A stretch of 64,000 nt of DNA from Flammeovirgaceae bacterium UBA2338 (GTDB lineage Bacteria; Bacteroidota; Bacteroidia; Cytophagales; Cyclobacteriaceae). Where the stretch lies: the NCBI GenBank assembly GCA_002344795.1, contig DDUM01000020.1, positions 145,108 to 209,107 of the forward strand, in the 5' to 3' direction. A program made the position numbers and the translations under genes. Positions 17,977 to 27,032 of the stretch are shown piece after piece; position 1 is the first letter of the stretch; each line of letters begins with the position of its first letter. The notes below the pieces were generated by a model. The model was not told the origin of the DNA. It made no database searches and saw only the letters and a list, made by a program, of their open reading frames with translations.

Positions 17977-18626
17977 TTCCGTACCGGAATTCTCCAGTAC
18001 AATTGATAATTAAACCCCCAATAGGTACGCTTTGAGGCCAGTCCATACCCGGGAATATCATAAACAATAAACTCCCCGCTTTCGTCAATGGAAGGCGACA
18101 TCTTGAGACGGGCTGTATAACCCATCCAGAGCTCCTTCCATAATTTTACCCGCAGCCCCACGGTAACCTCTCCCCACCCCGACACCATGCCCGTGTTTGA
18201 TCTCACTTCGGCCACATCCCCAAAGACAGCGTCTGTTAAATTGTAAGTTAGGAGTTCATCAAAAGAAGATCGCCCATAACGCAAGCCAACAAAAAACATA
18301 TTTTTATCAGGGTCTTTTAATAAGAGATTCACATCAGCTCCTACTCTAAAATAATTTCCATCATTAGAATAGCTTTGATCTGCTGACAGCCTTGACTTTT
18401 GCCAGTTCCCATATTCAACAGTAAAGTAATATTTGTAAAAATCAACATCAGCACTTACCTCCCACCCATCAAACTGATCAGACAAAGGTATTTTTGCCAA
18501 TGCGATCAGATCCGTGCCAAAGCGAATTCCGGTAGGCATATACTTATTCTTAATGGTGTCGGCCTTTTGAGCCACCGCCCCCAAAGAGCAAAGCAAAAGC
18601 AATATGTTAGTCGTTAGTAATTTCAA
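17973..18626 (-). CDS. DUF6048-like outer-membrane beta-barrel protein
   Basis: A 217-residue protein with a cleavable signal peptide (MKLLTTNILLLLCSLGAVAQ). Alternating aromatic and polar stretches (VDFYKYYFTVEYGNWQ, MFFVGLRYGRSSFDE, GWGEVTVGLRVKLW, MGYTARLKMSP) and a C-terminus ending in WGFNYQLYWRIP suggest an eight-stranded outer-membrane barrel. The pattern resembles DUF6048 of Bacteroidota, which is commonly encoded next to a DUF6452 lipoprotein, as here. The ATG overlaps the end of the upstream lipoprotein gene by 20 bases, so the two are co-transcribed and probably act together in the envelope. Function unknown. Confidence 0.7.
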   Translation of the reverse strand: MKLLTTNILLLLCSLGAVAQKADTIKNKYMPTGIRFGTDLIALAKIPLSDQFDGWEVSADVDFYKYYFTVEYGNWQKSRLSADQSYSNDGNYFRVGADVNLLLKDPDKNMFFVGLRYGRSSFDELLTYNLTDAVFGDVAEVRSNTGMVSGWGEVTVGLRVKLWKELWMGYTARLKMSPSIDESGEFIVYDIPGYGLASKRTYWGFNYQLYWRIPVRN

Positions 18627-19809
18627 AATTGACTACCGTTGGAAATTGAATTGAATCATTTTTAGTAACAGGTGGTGTTGTGAAATCAGAGGACAAAACC
18701 TTTACCGTTGAAAATAAGGTTTGCACACATTGCCCATGAAAGGTTTGAGATGTGCGTTCATATCCAATACTGATTTGTTTTGTGGCACCTTCGAATTCAA
18801 TCGTATAGTTTGTCTGAGGCTGGTTTTCATTTAGAGGGAGCACCAATTTGGTGGTGAGACTATCCTGATAAAATACCTCTGAGGTATAACTTGCAGTAAC
18901 TTTTTTTATTAACAAACCTTGCGCTGGGGCTCCCGCCAATTGAAACTCAATAAGATTCGTTTGAGGGCATTTAAACAATGTTACATTGGTGGTCGGTGGA
19001 TCGGTAATTGAATCCTTTTGCACTTTTATAAAATCATAGTTAGTCGTCCCCGCAACCTCAATGTTCTTTATGAAGTTCTGATTGCCACACACTTCGAAAA
19101 TACTGGCCGTTTCAAATTGGTAACGGATGTCCAGACTTGACAAACCGCTATCTTTTGAATCAATCAAAACATTGGTGGTCGTACTGGCAAGGTTCAAGGG
19201 CACAACAACCGAGCTGGCCTTTGCATTAAAATGGTAGAGAAAAGGCTGGTAATCTAAACGAACATTATGAAGGTTTTCTATGAGGGCAGTTCCATTGGCT
19301 ACCGTATCGGCCAATAACTGCCGAAAAGCCAATTTGAAATTATTGGTAATCGGGCAACGGTAAATATCAATATTACTCCCACCCTTAGCAGTAACAGCCA
19401 CATTATTGGTAATTTGAATTGAGTCAAAATTGTGTTGCGATACATTCAAATCAGTAATCACAATGCGGGGGCCACAATCCACTGATTCAAACTGGGGCTG
19501 AGATTTATAGTCCACCATCATGGAGTAAGTTCCGGTGAGCAGATTAAAAATAAAGGATTGAGATGATGCCGTCACGTTGAGCGGAACCTGTATGCTTCCG
19601 CCCACATTAAGAAATTCATAAAAAACACTATCCGTGCCTGAAGTGGTAATTCCCAGGACCCCCACCGTATCGGCCTGCCTGTCAAATAATTTTTTGAAGG
19701 TGAATCCCACATAATCGTTGCGCAGATCGATGCAATCTGGGTCTTCATAACAGGCTCCTGCGAGGAAGCTGACAATACAAAAGATCAATATCTGGGCAGA
19801 AAATCTCAT
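18607..19809 (-). CDS. DUF6452-like lipoprotein with three internal repeats
   Basis: A 400-residue lipoprotein with lipobox FLAGAC and lipidated C20. The mature part has three related units of about 120-130 residues. Each has a VPLN or LPLN motif (75-78, 203-206, 324-327) and a pair of cysteines 80-89 residues apart (C26/C112, C152/C241, C281/C361), which could form one disulfide per unit. The first unit resembles the single-unit DUF6452 proteins usually paired with DUF6048, so this looks like a triplicated form. It has a good promoter at 19819-19848 and is co-transcribed with the barrel gene downstream. The exact DUF assignment is from memory of the family pattern; the repeats are seen directly. 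Confidence 0.7.
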   Translation of the reverse strand: MRFSAQILIFCIVSFLAGACYEDPDCIDLRNDYVGFTFKKLFDRQADTVGVLGITTSGTDSVFYEFLNVGGSIQVPLNVTASSQSFIFNLLTGTYSMMVDYKSQPQFESVDCGPRIVITDLNVSQHNFDSIQITNNVAVTAKGGSNIDIYRCPITNNFKLAFRQLLADTVANGTALIENLHNVRLDYQPFLYHFNAKASSVVVPLNLASTTTNVLIDSKDSGLSSLDIRYQFETASIFEVCGNQNFIKNIEVAGTTNYDFIKVQKDSITDPPTTNVTLFKCPQTNLIEFQLAGAPAQGLLIKKVTASYTSEVFYQDSLTTKLVLPLNENQPQTNYTIEFEGATKQISIGYERTSQTFHGQCVQTLFSTVKVLSSDFTTPPVTKNDSIQFPTVVNFEITND

Positions 19810-19818
19810 TTAAGGCAG

Positions 19819-19848
19819 CAAAGATACGCCATCAACATTAAGGCCAAA
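19819..19848 (-). promoter_or_regulatory. Full Bacteroidota-type promoter for the lipoprotein-barrel operon
   Basis: On the minus strand TTTG (19845-19848) is followed after 18 bases by TATCTTTG (19819-19826), matching both the -33 and TAnnTTTG -7 elements. The box ends nine bases before the ATG at 19809, so the leader would be only a few bases. Confidence 0.75.
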
Positions 19849-19969
19849 TCTTTGTTCTGCACTAATTTGGAGGTAGAAATCAGTATTTGATGTCGTATGC
19901 CATCACTGTTTTGTAAAACAGTTTAAGATATCATTTCGATAGGGTGAAGCTTAACTGCCCCATCCTTTG

Positions 19970-19977
19970 TATTTTTG
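19970..19977 (+). promoter_or_regulatory. -7 promoter box upstream of rimO
   Basis: TATTTTTG matches TAnnTTTG exactly. It overlaps an in-frame TTG at 19975, which argues that rimO does not start there but at the TTG at 20002. No TTTG element is visible at the -33 position. Confidence 0.55.
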
Positions 19978-20001
19978 CCCTCCTCATTAGTATCTGGCGA
20001 T

Positions 20002-21312
20002 TTGAAAACAAAAGGAACAAAAAAGACAAAAGTCAATATTGTGACACTGGGCTGCTCGAAAAACACGGTTGACAGCGAAGTGTTGCTTACGCAACTCAAA
20101 GGCAACGGGATTGATGCCTCGCATGAGTCTCAAAAAGATGACTCAAATATTGTAGTGATCAACACCTGTGGGTTTATTGATAATGCCAAACAAGAGTCGA
20201 TCGATACGATTTTGCGTTATGTAGACGCCAAGCAGGAAGGCCTCGTTGAAAAAGTATATGTAACAGGGTGCTTATCCCAACGCTACAAAGACAGCCTTGA
20301 GCTTGAGATTCCGGAAGTTGACTCGTGGTTTGGCACCCGTGATTTATCCCGATTACTCAAACAACTCAACGCCAACTACAAGCATGAACTGGTAGGTGAG
20401 CGCATTCTTACCAACCCCAGTCATTTCGCCTATTTAAAAATTTCTGAAGGATGCGACCGGCCATGCTCCTTTTGCGCTATCCCCTTGATGAGGGGTGGCC
20501 ATATTTCAAGACCTATTGAAGAATTAGTAAAAGAAGCTAAACATCTGGCCAGCAATGGAACCAAAGAACTACTCCTCATTGCACAGGATTCCACTTACTA
20601 CGGACTGGATCTTTATAAGAAAAGAGTATTATCAGACCTCCTGAAAAACCTTTCTGATGTAGAAGGCATTGAATGGATACGATTGCACTACGCTTTCCCC
20701 ACCGGTTTTCCTTTGGATGTGCTGGATGTAATGGCCGAAAGAAGTAACATTTGCAACTATATCGATATTCCCCTTCAGCACGGGTCAACGAAAATGCTGA
20801 AACTGATGAAGCGGGGAACTACCAGAGAAAAGACTACAGCTCTAATTCATACCATTCGTGAAAAAGTACCTGATATTGCCATTCGTACTACTTTAATTGC
20901 AGGGCATCCTGGTGAGACCGAAAGTGAATTTGGAGAGATGCTGGATTTTGTAGCACAATCACGGTTTGACAGATTGGGTGTATTCCCCTACTCACATGAG
21001 GAAAATACTTTTTCACACACCATGAAAGACGATGTGCCCGCTCATGTTAAGCAAGAACGCGTAGATGCCATTATGGATTTGCAACAGCGTATTTCATTGG
21101 AAAATAACCAAAAGAAGATTGGCAATACCTACAAAATATTGATCGACAGGAAAGAGGGAGGTCAATTTATCGGCCGAACGGAATATGACTCTCCGGAAGT
21201 TGATAATGAAGTGCTGATTGATGCCAGGGAAAACTACCTCCGTATTGGGGATTTCGTAATGGCAAAAGTGGTTGATGCATCTGAATTCGATTTGATTGCG
21301 CAACCCGTTTGA
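20002..21312 (+). CDS. rimO: Ribosomal protein S12 methylthiotransferase RimO
   Basis: Radical-SAM enzyme that adds a methylthio group to an aspartate of S12. At 436 residues it has the usual length. The N-terminal MTTase domain has its cluster cysteines in TLGCSKNTVDSE, NTCGFI and VTGCLSQRY. The radical-SAM motif CDRPCSFCAIP binds the second cluster, and a C-terminal TRAM domain ends at residue 436. I chose TTG at 20002 (TTGAAAACA, MKTKGTKK), because relatives start with that sequence, no in-frame ATG lies before the first cysteine motif, and the earlier TTG at 19975 sits inside a -7 promoter box. Confidence 0.93.
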   Translation: MKTKGTKKTKVNIVTLGCSKNTVDSEVLLTQLKGNGIDASHESQKDDSNIVVINTCGFIDNAKQESIDTILRYVDAKQEGLVEKVYVTGCLSQRYKDSLELEIPEVDSWFGTRDLSRLLKQLNANYKHELVGERILTNPSHFAYLKISEGCDRPCSFCAIPLMRGGHISRPIEELVKEAKHLASNGTKELLLIAQDSTYYGLDLYKKRVLSDLLKNLSDVEGIEWIRLHYAFPTGFPLDVLDVMAERSNICNYIDIPLQHGSTKMLKLMKRGTTREKTTALIHTIREKVPDIAIRTTLIAGHPGETESEFGEMLDFVAQSRFDRLGVFPYSHEENTFSHTMKDDVPAHVKQERVDAIMDLQQRISLENNQKKIGNTYKILIDRKEGGQFIGRTEYDSPEVDNEVLIDARENYLRIGDFVMAKVVDASEFDLIAQPV

Positions 21313-21397
21313 GTAACTTCTGTAAAATCACAAACTTATGAGTCCAAAAAGTCGTTAGTCGAGTTATGTTAATCCGAACCAAGAGCTATTGTTGACT

Positions 21398-22972
21398 ATG
21401 CAGCACATAAAAATTCCTTTTAAGGACACTAAAATATTTTCGCCCTTTTTTCTCGATTACATTCATCAAAAGGATTCATTAAAGAAATTTTACAATCGCT
21501 TTCCCAGCATCACTGAGTTCAAAGCTCAAATTCAGGACAAACAAAAATCATTTTCTGATCAATCCAGAAACGTGCTTCACACTTGTTTGAAAGAACAATA
21601 CAAAGATCTTGAGGTTTCGGCACTCGTAGAAACAAATATCAATGCGGTAAAAGAAACCAATACCTTTACTATTACTACAGGTCACCAGCTTAACATATTC
21701 ACGGGCCCACTTTATTTTATTTATAAGATTGTTTCTGTAATCAATGCCTGCAAAGAATTAAAAAAAACTTACCCTTCATTTCATTTCATTCCGGTGTATT
21801 GGATGGCATCAGAAGATCACGATTTTGAAGAGATCAGTTATTTTAAGTTGTATGGAAAAAAACACACCTGGGAAACCGATCAAAAAGGTGGTGTTGGTCG
21901 TTTCGACCCGAAAGGTCTAAAAAATATTATCGCTGACCTACCAGGGGATATTTCTGTATTTGAAAATGCATATCTAAAGCACAACAACCTCAGCGATGCA
22001 GTTCGTTATTATGTAAATGAACTGTTTGGAAAAGAGGGGCTGGTAGTAATAGACGCGGATGATCGCACTTTAAAATCTCAATTGACAGAGATTATTGAAG
22101 ATGATCTTTTCAGTCATACCGCAAAGGCCAAAGTAGAAGCTACCAATACAGCTTTAAATGAAGAAGGCTATTCCACGCAAGTACATGCCCGTGACATCAA
22201 TTTCTTCTATCTGACAGACGGCCTAAGAAGCCGCCTGGAAAAAACAACCGATGGGTTCAGTGTTGTTGATACCGATATTCAATTTACTGATGATCAAATC
22301 AGGGACATGATTAAAAACGAACCTGAAAAATTTAGTCCCAATGTTATTCTGCGGCCACTGTATCAGGAGGTCATTTTACCCAACCTCGCCTATTTTGGTG
22401 GCCCTGCAGAGGTCATTTATTGGCTTCAGTTAAAAGGTGTCTTTGATTATTTTAAAGTTCCTTTTCCGATTTTAATGCCAAGAAATTTTGCTCTGGTGCT
22501 GGATGGTCCAACAGCACGTAAGTTTGAAAAGACCGGGCTAGGAGTGGAGGAATTATTCCATGAGAAAAATTTCCTTTTCAACGATTGGGTTTCTAAAAAC
22601 ACGTATCACAATTTGACGCTTACGCAGGAATTAAATAATGTAAACACCATGCTCAATGAGGTGAAAGCCCGAGCCATTAAAATTGACCCTACACTAGGCC
22701 CATTGGTTGAAGCCGAAGCAAAAAGAACAGCAAGGAGTTTTGAAAGAATAGAACAGAAGCTACTAAAGGCAGAAAAGAGAAATCATTCTGATAAACTTCG
22801 ACAGATGGAAGATGTAAAGGATTATCTTTTTCCCCATGGTAGCTTGCAGGAACGAAGCGACAACTTCCTCAACTTTTATCAGGAAGATCCAAAATTCATT
22901 CAAAAAGTACTTGCTGCGTTTGATCCTTTTGATTTTCAATTTAACCTGTTGATGTATCCTTATTCCAAATAG
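21398..22972 (+). CDS. bshC: Bacillithiol biosynthesis cysteine-adding enzyme BshC
   Basis: A 524-residue enzyme that joins cysteine to glucosaminyl-malate in the last step of bacillithiol synthesis. Family blocks include TTGHQLNIFTGPLYFIYKI (about residue 95), FHFIPVYWMASEDHDFEEI, FGKEGLVVIDADD and NLAYFGGPAEVIYWLQLK. The C-terminal third is helical and rich in charged residues, as in the coiled-coil region of the known structure. Start ATG at 21398 (MQHIKIPF), three codons into the open frame. The 5-formyl-THF cyclo-ligase gene follows after 5 bases. YtxJ at 37455 and the OsmC-type protein fit a bacillithiol-using thiol metabolism. TATTGTTG, one base off the -7 consensus, ends three bases before the ATG. 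Confidence 0.93.
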   Translation: MQHIKIPFKDTKIFSPFFLDYIHQKDSLKKFYNRFPSITEFKAQIQDKQKSFSDQSRNVLHTCLKEQYKDLEVSALVETNINAVKETNTFTITTGHQLNIFTGPLYFIYKIVSVINACKELKKTYPSFHFIPVYWMASEDHDFEEISYFKLYGKKHTWETDQKGGVGRFDPKGLKNIIADLPGDISVFENAYLKHNNLSDAVRYYVNELFGKEGLVVIDADDRTLKSQLTEIIEDDLFSHTAKAKVEATNTALNEEGYSTQVHARDINFFYLTDGLRSRLEKTTDGFSVVDTDIQFTDDQIRDMIKNEPEKFSPNVILRPLYQEVILPNLAYFGGPAEVIYWLQLKGVFDYFKVPFPILMPRNFALVLDGPTARKFEKTGLGVEELFHEKNFLFNDWVSKNTYHNLTLTQELNNVNTMLNEVKARAIKIDPTLGPLVEAEAKRTARSFERIEQKLLKAEKRNHSDKLRQMEDVKDYLFPHGSLQERSDNFLNFYQEDPKFIQKVLAAFDPFDFQFNLLMYPYSK

Positions 22973-22977
22973 CCAGA

Positions 22978-23556
22978 ATGATTAAGAAAGCACTGAGAAA
23001 GTTGTACCTGGAGAAAAGAGAGGAGATTGCAGAACCTATTTATTTGCAATTTAATCATGCCATTTGTGAGCAGTTCTTTTCTTTTGTTGACTTATCCTCC
23101 ATCAAGGTAGTCCATAGTTTTCTTCCCATTACTGCCAATAAAGAATTCGACACCTGGCTGATCATTGATCGAATCAAAAGGGAGTTTCCGCACATCCGGC
23201 TGTCCATTCCTCGCATCAACAAAAAGACTGACCTTCTGGAAAATTTCTATTTTGAAGGGCCTCAACAATTAGAGGCAAATAATTGGGGAATCCAACAACC
23301 AAAACATGGTGAGCTCACTGAACATCAAATGATAGACTTGGTGATTGTTCCATTGCTTGCTTTCGATAAGACGGGTCACCGGGTTGGATATGGCAAAGGA
23401 TATTACGATCGGTTTCTTTCATCGTGCAGAAAAGATTGCCAAAAAATTGGCGTTTCCTTTTTTCATCCGATCGAAAAAATAGAAGACTCGAACGAGAATG
23501 ATTTCAGACTTACAGCATGTCTTACTCCGGAACGGGTTTATTCATTTGATGAATGA
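22978..23556 (+). CDS. 5-formyltetrahydrofolate cyclo-ligase
   Basis: A 192-residue cytoplasmic enzyme converting 5-formyl-THF to 5,10-methenyl-THF with ATP. The diagnostic C-terminal motif GHRVGYGKGYYDRFL is at about residues 136-150, preceded by DLVIVPLLAFD. The N-terminal KKALRKLYLEKREEI provides the basic ATP-binding segment. It is five bases downstream of bshC and probably co-transcribed. It converges with the MG2-plug gene with only six bases between the stops, and no hairpin is visible between them. Confidence 0.93.
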   Translation: MIKKALRKLYLEKREEIAEPIYLQFNHAICEQFFSFVDLSSIKVVHSFLPITANKEFDTWLIIDRIKREFPHIRLSIPRINKKTDLLENFYFEGPQQLEANNWGIQQPKHGELTEHQMIDLVIVPLLAFDKTGHRVGYGKGYYDRFLSSCRKDCQKIGVSFFHPIEKIEDSNENDFRLTACLTPERVYSFDE

Positions 23557-23562
23557 ATGACA

Positions 23563-25932
23563 TTAATTAGCTCTGAAGGATACCCTTACTGTCTCCTCCT
23601 TATCAAATGGAATCCCTTCTGAGGTAATGCCTCTCACCCGCACTTTAATTGTACCGGTGTTGTCAGCAGCATAGAAAGTGCCGGACATATTTCCACTTTC
23701 GTTCATCTCCGGTTGTGTATTCCAATACACTGTTGACTTAAGATAAGGTATTCTATCAGGTTGGTGGATTGGTGTAGCATTAAACGCCTGAGTTTTATTC
23801 AGCCCACGAATTTTTAAAATATCATCCTTTGGGATAAGTGAATCCATATTCGCCACCTTAGTCTGGAAGAATATAACGCCATTTTTTGTGATACTCCCCA
23901 AGCCCCCTAATTTTTTCACATCATTGATTACTTTGATGATGGCAATATCTCCAGGATTCATACTCAAAATATAATCCGAATTTCTGGTAGCAATTCCATC
24001 CACCACATATAACGGATCTCCCATCATTGGATTGTTACTATCTGATGAGAGTACACGCAGAGTTGGTTTACCTCCCACTCTTCTGTTCTGCACAAATCTA
24101 ATTACTTCTCTAAACAGATCTTCCATTGTGGGGAAAACAACATAATCATCTACTTTAATAGTGAAATCCACTCCGTTCAATTCATCCTCAATGGCTGCGT
24201 TGGGGTTTACATTTTTGTCTTCCTTGACTTCTTTGTTCCACCCATAAGCAAATGAGGTGTTCGCCACTCTGGCAACTGTATTGAATGTATAGTAGGGGTC
24301 CTTCTTATCGGATTGAGTCACTAATGGCGCTTTTATACCAGGGAGTGAATCATACTGCAGTTTAATACTTGTGCCGAAAAGTGTTTTTCCTCTTGACTCC
24401 ATGGAATACATTACATTTTCGTCTCCATAAAAACCAAAATACACAGGCCAGGTAAATTGGCCATTGTCTCCGGTATTCACTTCGTATCCAAAAATATTCT
24501 TTTGTAAAAAGAACATCACTTGCGTTGAATCCGGAACAGGTTTTCCATTATCATCAAAAGTCGCAACACCTTCATAAACGAGAATATCCTGAGGCTTATA
24601 GGTTGGAATACTCTTCTTATTACTCAACACCTCATCCCAACGAAACCTTTCCCATTCTTTTGTAATAAGAAAAGCATCTAACAATGCTAAATCTTCTTCT
24701 GTGTTGAGATCAATCGCTCTTAAAAAATAATCCGATTCAGGAATATCACTTCCAACAAGTAACTGCTCTCTCAACTTAATCTCATTCATTCCCGAGAATA
24801 AATTATCATATATTCCCGAAATAGTGAGATCGGCAATTTTTGCATTGCCATCCTGATCGGTTACATTCACCTCAAAAGAAACGGCATCGCGAGTAGCCAC
24901 ACTTTCTTTATCTAATTGAATGTTTACATCAGGCCCATTCCGGGTGTCAATATATACGAGACGGCTGGCCAGCTCCTTCAGCTTCGAATCAAACAGGGTA
25001 ATTTGAAGAATACCTTCAGGGATGTTTTTATAAGGTATTAACACAGATGCCGGCTCACCTTCTGTGAGTGATATCATGGAAGCATATCTGATTTTGCTCC
25101 GGCTTGTTGCCACTACATAAACACTTTCCTTGGTCGCTCTCTTTGATTGCACTTGAATGGACGCTTTCAACAATTCATCTTCTCTATCTACTTGCAATAC
25201 ATAGCCTTCCTTCTCAACCACAATAGGAGTTTTAGTGCCCCCAGTTACTTCTAAGGTATAGTCCTCATCAGCATTTAGCATTAATTCGAAACTAGCAATC
25301 CCTGTTTTGCCGCAAACAAATCGCTTCAATTCATTTCCCTGTGTGTCTACAACCCGTCCTTCTGTAGCAAAAGGTACGTCACCCCTGGTTGCCAAAGCTA
25401 CCACTCTCATTGGCAAGCCTGCCACCATATTACCCCCCTCTGGAAATAACTTTATCCTAACAGGAAGATCTGTTTGAGAGATAAAATGGTGATCACCAGC
25501 CACAGTGAGAAGAGTTGTGAAATATAATTTTGACGAAAAATTTTTCATCCAGTTGGTATAGGCTACTAATTTGTATACTCCACCAGGCAAATTTTCAGAC
25601 AGCACGGTTTGATTACCTGCCACTCCATTTTGAATAGTAAAAGATTCACGATTCACTTCAATGCCGTCCGCATCTAGTAAAACTAACGATGCCACTTGGT
25701 GACCTCTTATAGGCTTCAAGTCTTCACCTAACAAGTGCGCCTTAAAAAAAACAGTATCACCAGGAGCATACTCGGGCTGATTGAATATAAGGATCAATTT
25801 ATTCTGCGGAAAAATCTCGTTGTAGGATTTGAATTTATCCGTCAGTTCTTTTAATGATTCATCCTCCACAAACCCAAAAAGGGAAATTACAAGAACTAGC
25901 ATCCCAAAAAATATTTTTCTGGCCATATCCAT
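23563..25932 (-). CDS. MG2-like protein with an isolated TonB-plug-like domain
   Basis: A 789-residue secreted protein with a signal peptide (MARKIFFGMLVLVISLFGFV). The N-terminal part (about 45-130, with FNQPEYAPGDTVFFKAHLLG) is a macroglobulin MG2-like domain, and further beta-sandwich repeats follow. Near residue 640-720, GDPLYVVDGIATRNSDYILSMN and IIKVINDVKKLGGLGSITKNG look like the plug domain of a TonB receptor, but no barrel follows. Similar proteins in Bacteroidota accompany TonB receptors and may help handle or dock a ligand. The ATG at 25932 overlaps the DUF4249 stop (TAATG), so it is the third gene of the receptor operon. Exact role unknown. Confidence 0.75.
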   Translation of the reverse strand: MDMARKIFFGMLVLVISLFGFVEDESLKELTDKFKSYNEIFPQNKLILIFNQPEYAPGDTVFFKAHLLGEDLKPIRGHQVASLVLLDADGIEVNRESFTIQNGVAGNQTVLSENLPGGVYKLVAYTNWMKNFSSKLYFTTLLTVAGDHHFISQTDLPVRIKLFPEGGNMVAGLPMRVVALATRGDVPFATEGRVVDTQGNELKRFVCGKTGIASFELMLNADEDYTLEVTGGTKTPIVVEKEGYVLQVDREDELLKASIQVQSKRATKESVYVVATSRSKIRYASMISLTEGEPASVLIPYKNIPEGILQITLFDSKLKELASRLVYIDTRNGPDVNIQLDKESVATRDAVSFEVNVTDQDGNAKIADLTISGIYDNLFSGMNEIKLREQLLVGSDIPESDYFLRAIDLNTEEDLALLDAFLITKEWERFRWDEVLSNKKSIPTYKPQDILVYEGVATFDDNGKPVPDSTQVMFFLQKNIFGYEVNTGDNGQFTWPVYFGFYGDENVMYSMESRGKTLFGTSIKLQYDSLPGIKAPLVTQSDKKDPYYTFNTVARVANTSFAYGWNKEVKEDKNVNPNAAIEDELNGVDFTIKVDDYVVFPTMEDLFREVIRFVQNRRVGGKPTLRVLSSDSNNPMMGDPLYVVDGIATRNSDYILSMNPGDIAIIKVINDVKKLGGLGSITKNGVIFFQTKVANMDSLIPKDDILKIRGLNKTQAFNATPIHQPDRIPYLKSTVYWNTQPEMNESGNMSGTFYAADNTGTIKVRVRGITSEGIPFDKEETVRVSFRAN

Positions 25933-27023
25933 TACCAAAAATCAGGTTTAACCGAAGATGAATTTTTCGAATAAAATCTACAGTCCGAGGCAGATTCCTT
26001 TGCCGGAAGTAGGTCATATGGAATATCATTTTTATCAATAATAATTGATTTAGTTTTGGAGGTAGAGACCGTGAACAAACCAAAGATTTCAGCGTTAGGG
26101 TCATTAATGCACTTAAGATTCCCTTTAATTTTTGCTGACGTGGGTTGAAAAAGGCTACTGCCTCCCTCCTTCTGTACTTTCACCAATTTCCAATAATCGT
26201 ATACTTCTTTTGAAATACTTGATTGTTGTACCTGAATGTAATACTTACTCAGAAAAAAATCGCTGGTAGCAGGAACATAGGCAATCTTATACCTTGAAAC
26301 TTTTCCACCGTAGAACTTCACATCACCTACTTCAGGAGTGCGGCTATATTGTGTTACCCAACACGAACAGCACAAGCAAGGGCCAATTGGAGTAGGTATT
26401 CCATTAATCATCTGATATCCACTGCATGGGAGGGGATCAGGAACACGGCCAGCCTCGCCCGCATTTATGGTTCTCTTTTCTGGAAAAGTCTGGATTTCAT
26501 GTATACCAACCCAACTCCACCTCACGTAATCAATGTCACTTTCAATTGATGCATCCAAGTAAACATTAAATCCTGCATTATTTTCTACACTATTGGGCTC
26601 ATCTACTTTGTCCTCAAATTCAAAGTAGACACTATCAACATCATCAACCGGCCGGAGCACATCTGGTTTGGACTCATAAACTTTACCATCAAAAGCTTCT
26701 ATCCTTAAATAATAACTTTTTCCATACTCGGCTTTAAAGCTCGGATCGGAAACAAAAACACCAACCACATCATCTTTTAATCTATACCTTGTCCCTTCGT
26801 CATCTATGATATAAACAAAAGCACCCGTAACTGGAGGTCTTTTTTCCAAATCACTGTACACACCCACTGACCTGAACAGATTGACAACATAAGGCCCTTC
26901 AATTCCAGTAATCCCACCATCCACCACGATTGCCCCTTCCTCGGAATCCACTTTCAGTGTGATCGGATCAATACACGATCCAATCAATAAAAAAATTACG
27001 AACCCCAAAGTTAAATTCTTCAT
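25932..27023 (-). CDS. DUF4249 family lipoprotein
   Basis: A 363-residue lipoprotein with lipobox LLIGSC and lipidated C17, followed by CIDPITLKVDSEEGAIVVDGGITG. The early VVDGxIT pattern, the FRSVGVYSD block, and the 'PVTGAFVYIIDDEGTRYRL' segment are typical of DUF4249. Members sit next to carboxypeptidase-regulatory TonB receptors, probably as surface-exposed partners. A cysteine-rich patch (about 215-240, with CLCCSCW) is unusual and might bind metal or form disulfides. It starts nine bases downstream of the receptor gene and overlaps the MG2-plug gene start. Confidence 0.85.
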   Translation of the reverse strand: MKNLTLGFVIFLLIGSCIDPITLKVDSEEGAIVVDGGITGIEGPYVVNLFRSVGVYSDLEKRPPVTGAFVYIIDDEGTRYRLKDDVVGVFVSDPSFKAEYGKSYYLRIEAFDGKVYESKPDVLRPVDDVDSVYFEFEDKVDEPNSVENNAGFNVYLDASIESDIDYVRWSWVGIHEIQTFPEKRTINAGEAGRVPDPLPCSGYQMINGIPTPIGPCLCCSCWVTQYSRTPEVGDVKFYGGKVSRYKIAYVPATSDFFLSKYYIQVQQSSISKEVYDYWKLVKVQKEGGSSLFQPTSAKIKGNLKCINDPNAEIFGLFTVSTSKTKSIIIDKNDIPYDLLPAKESASDCRFYSKNSSSVKPDFW

Positions 27024-27032
27024 TATGCTAAC

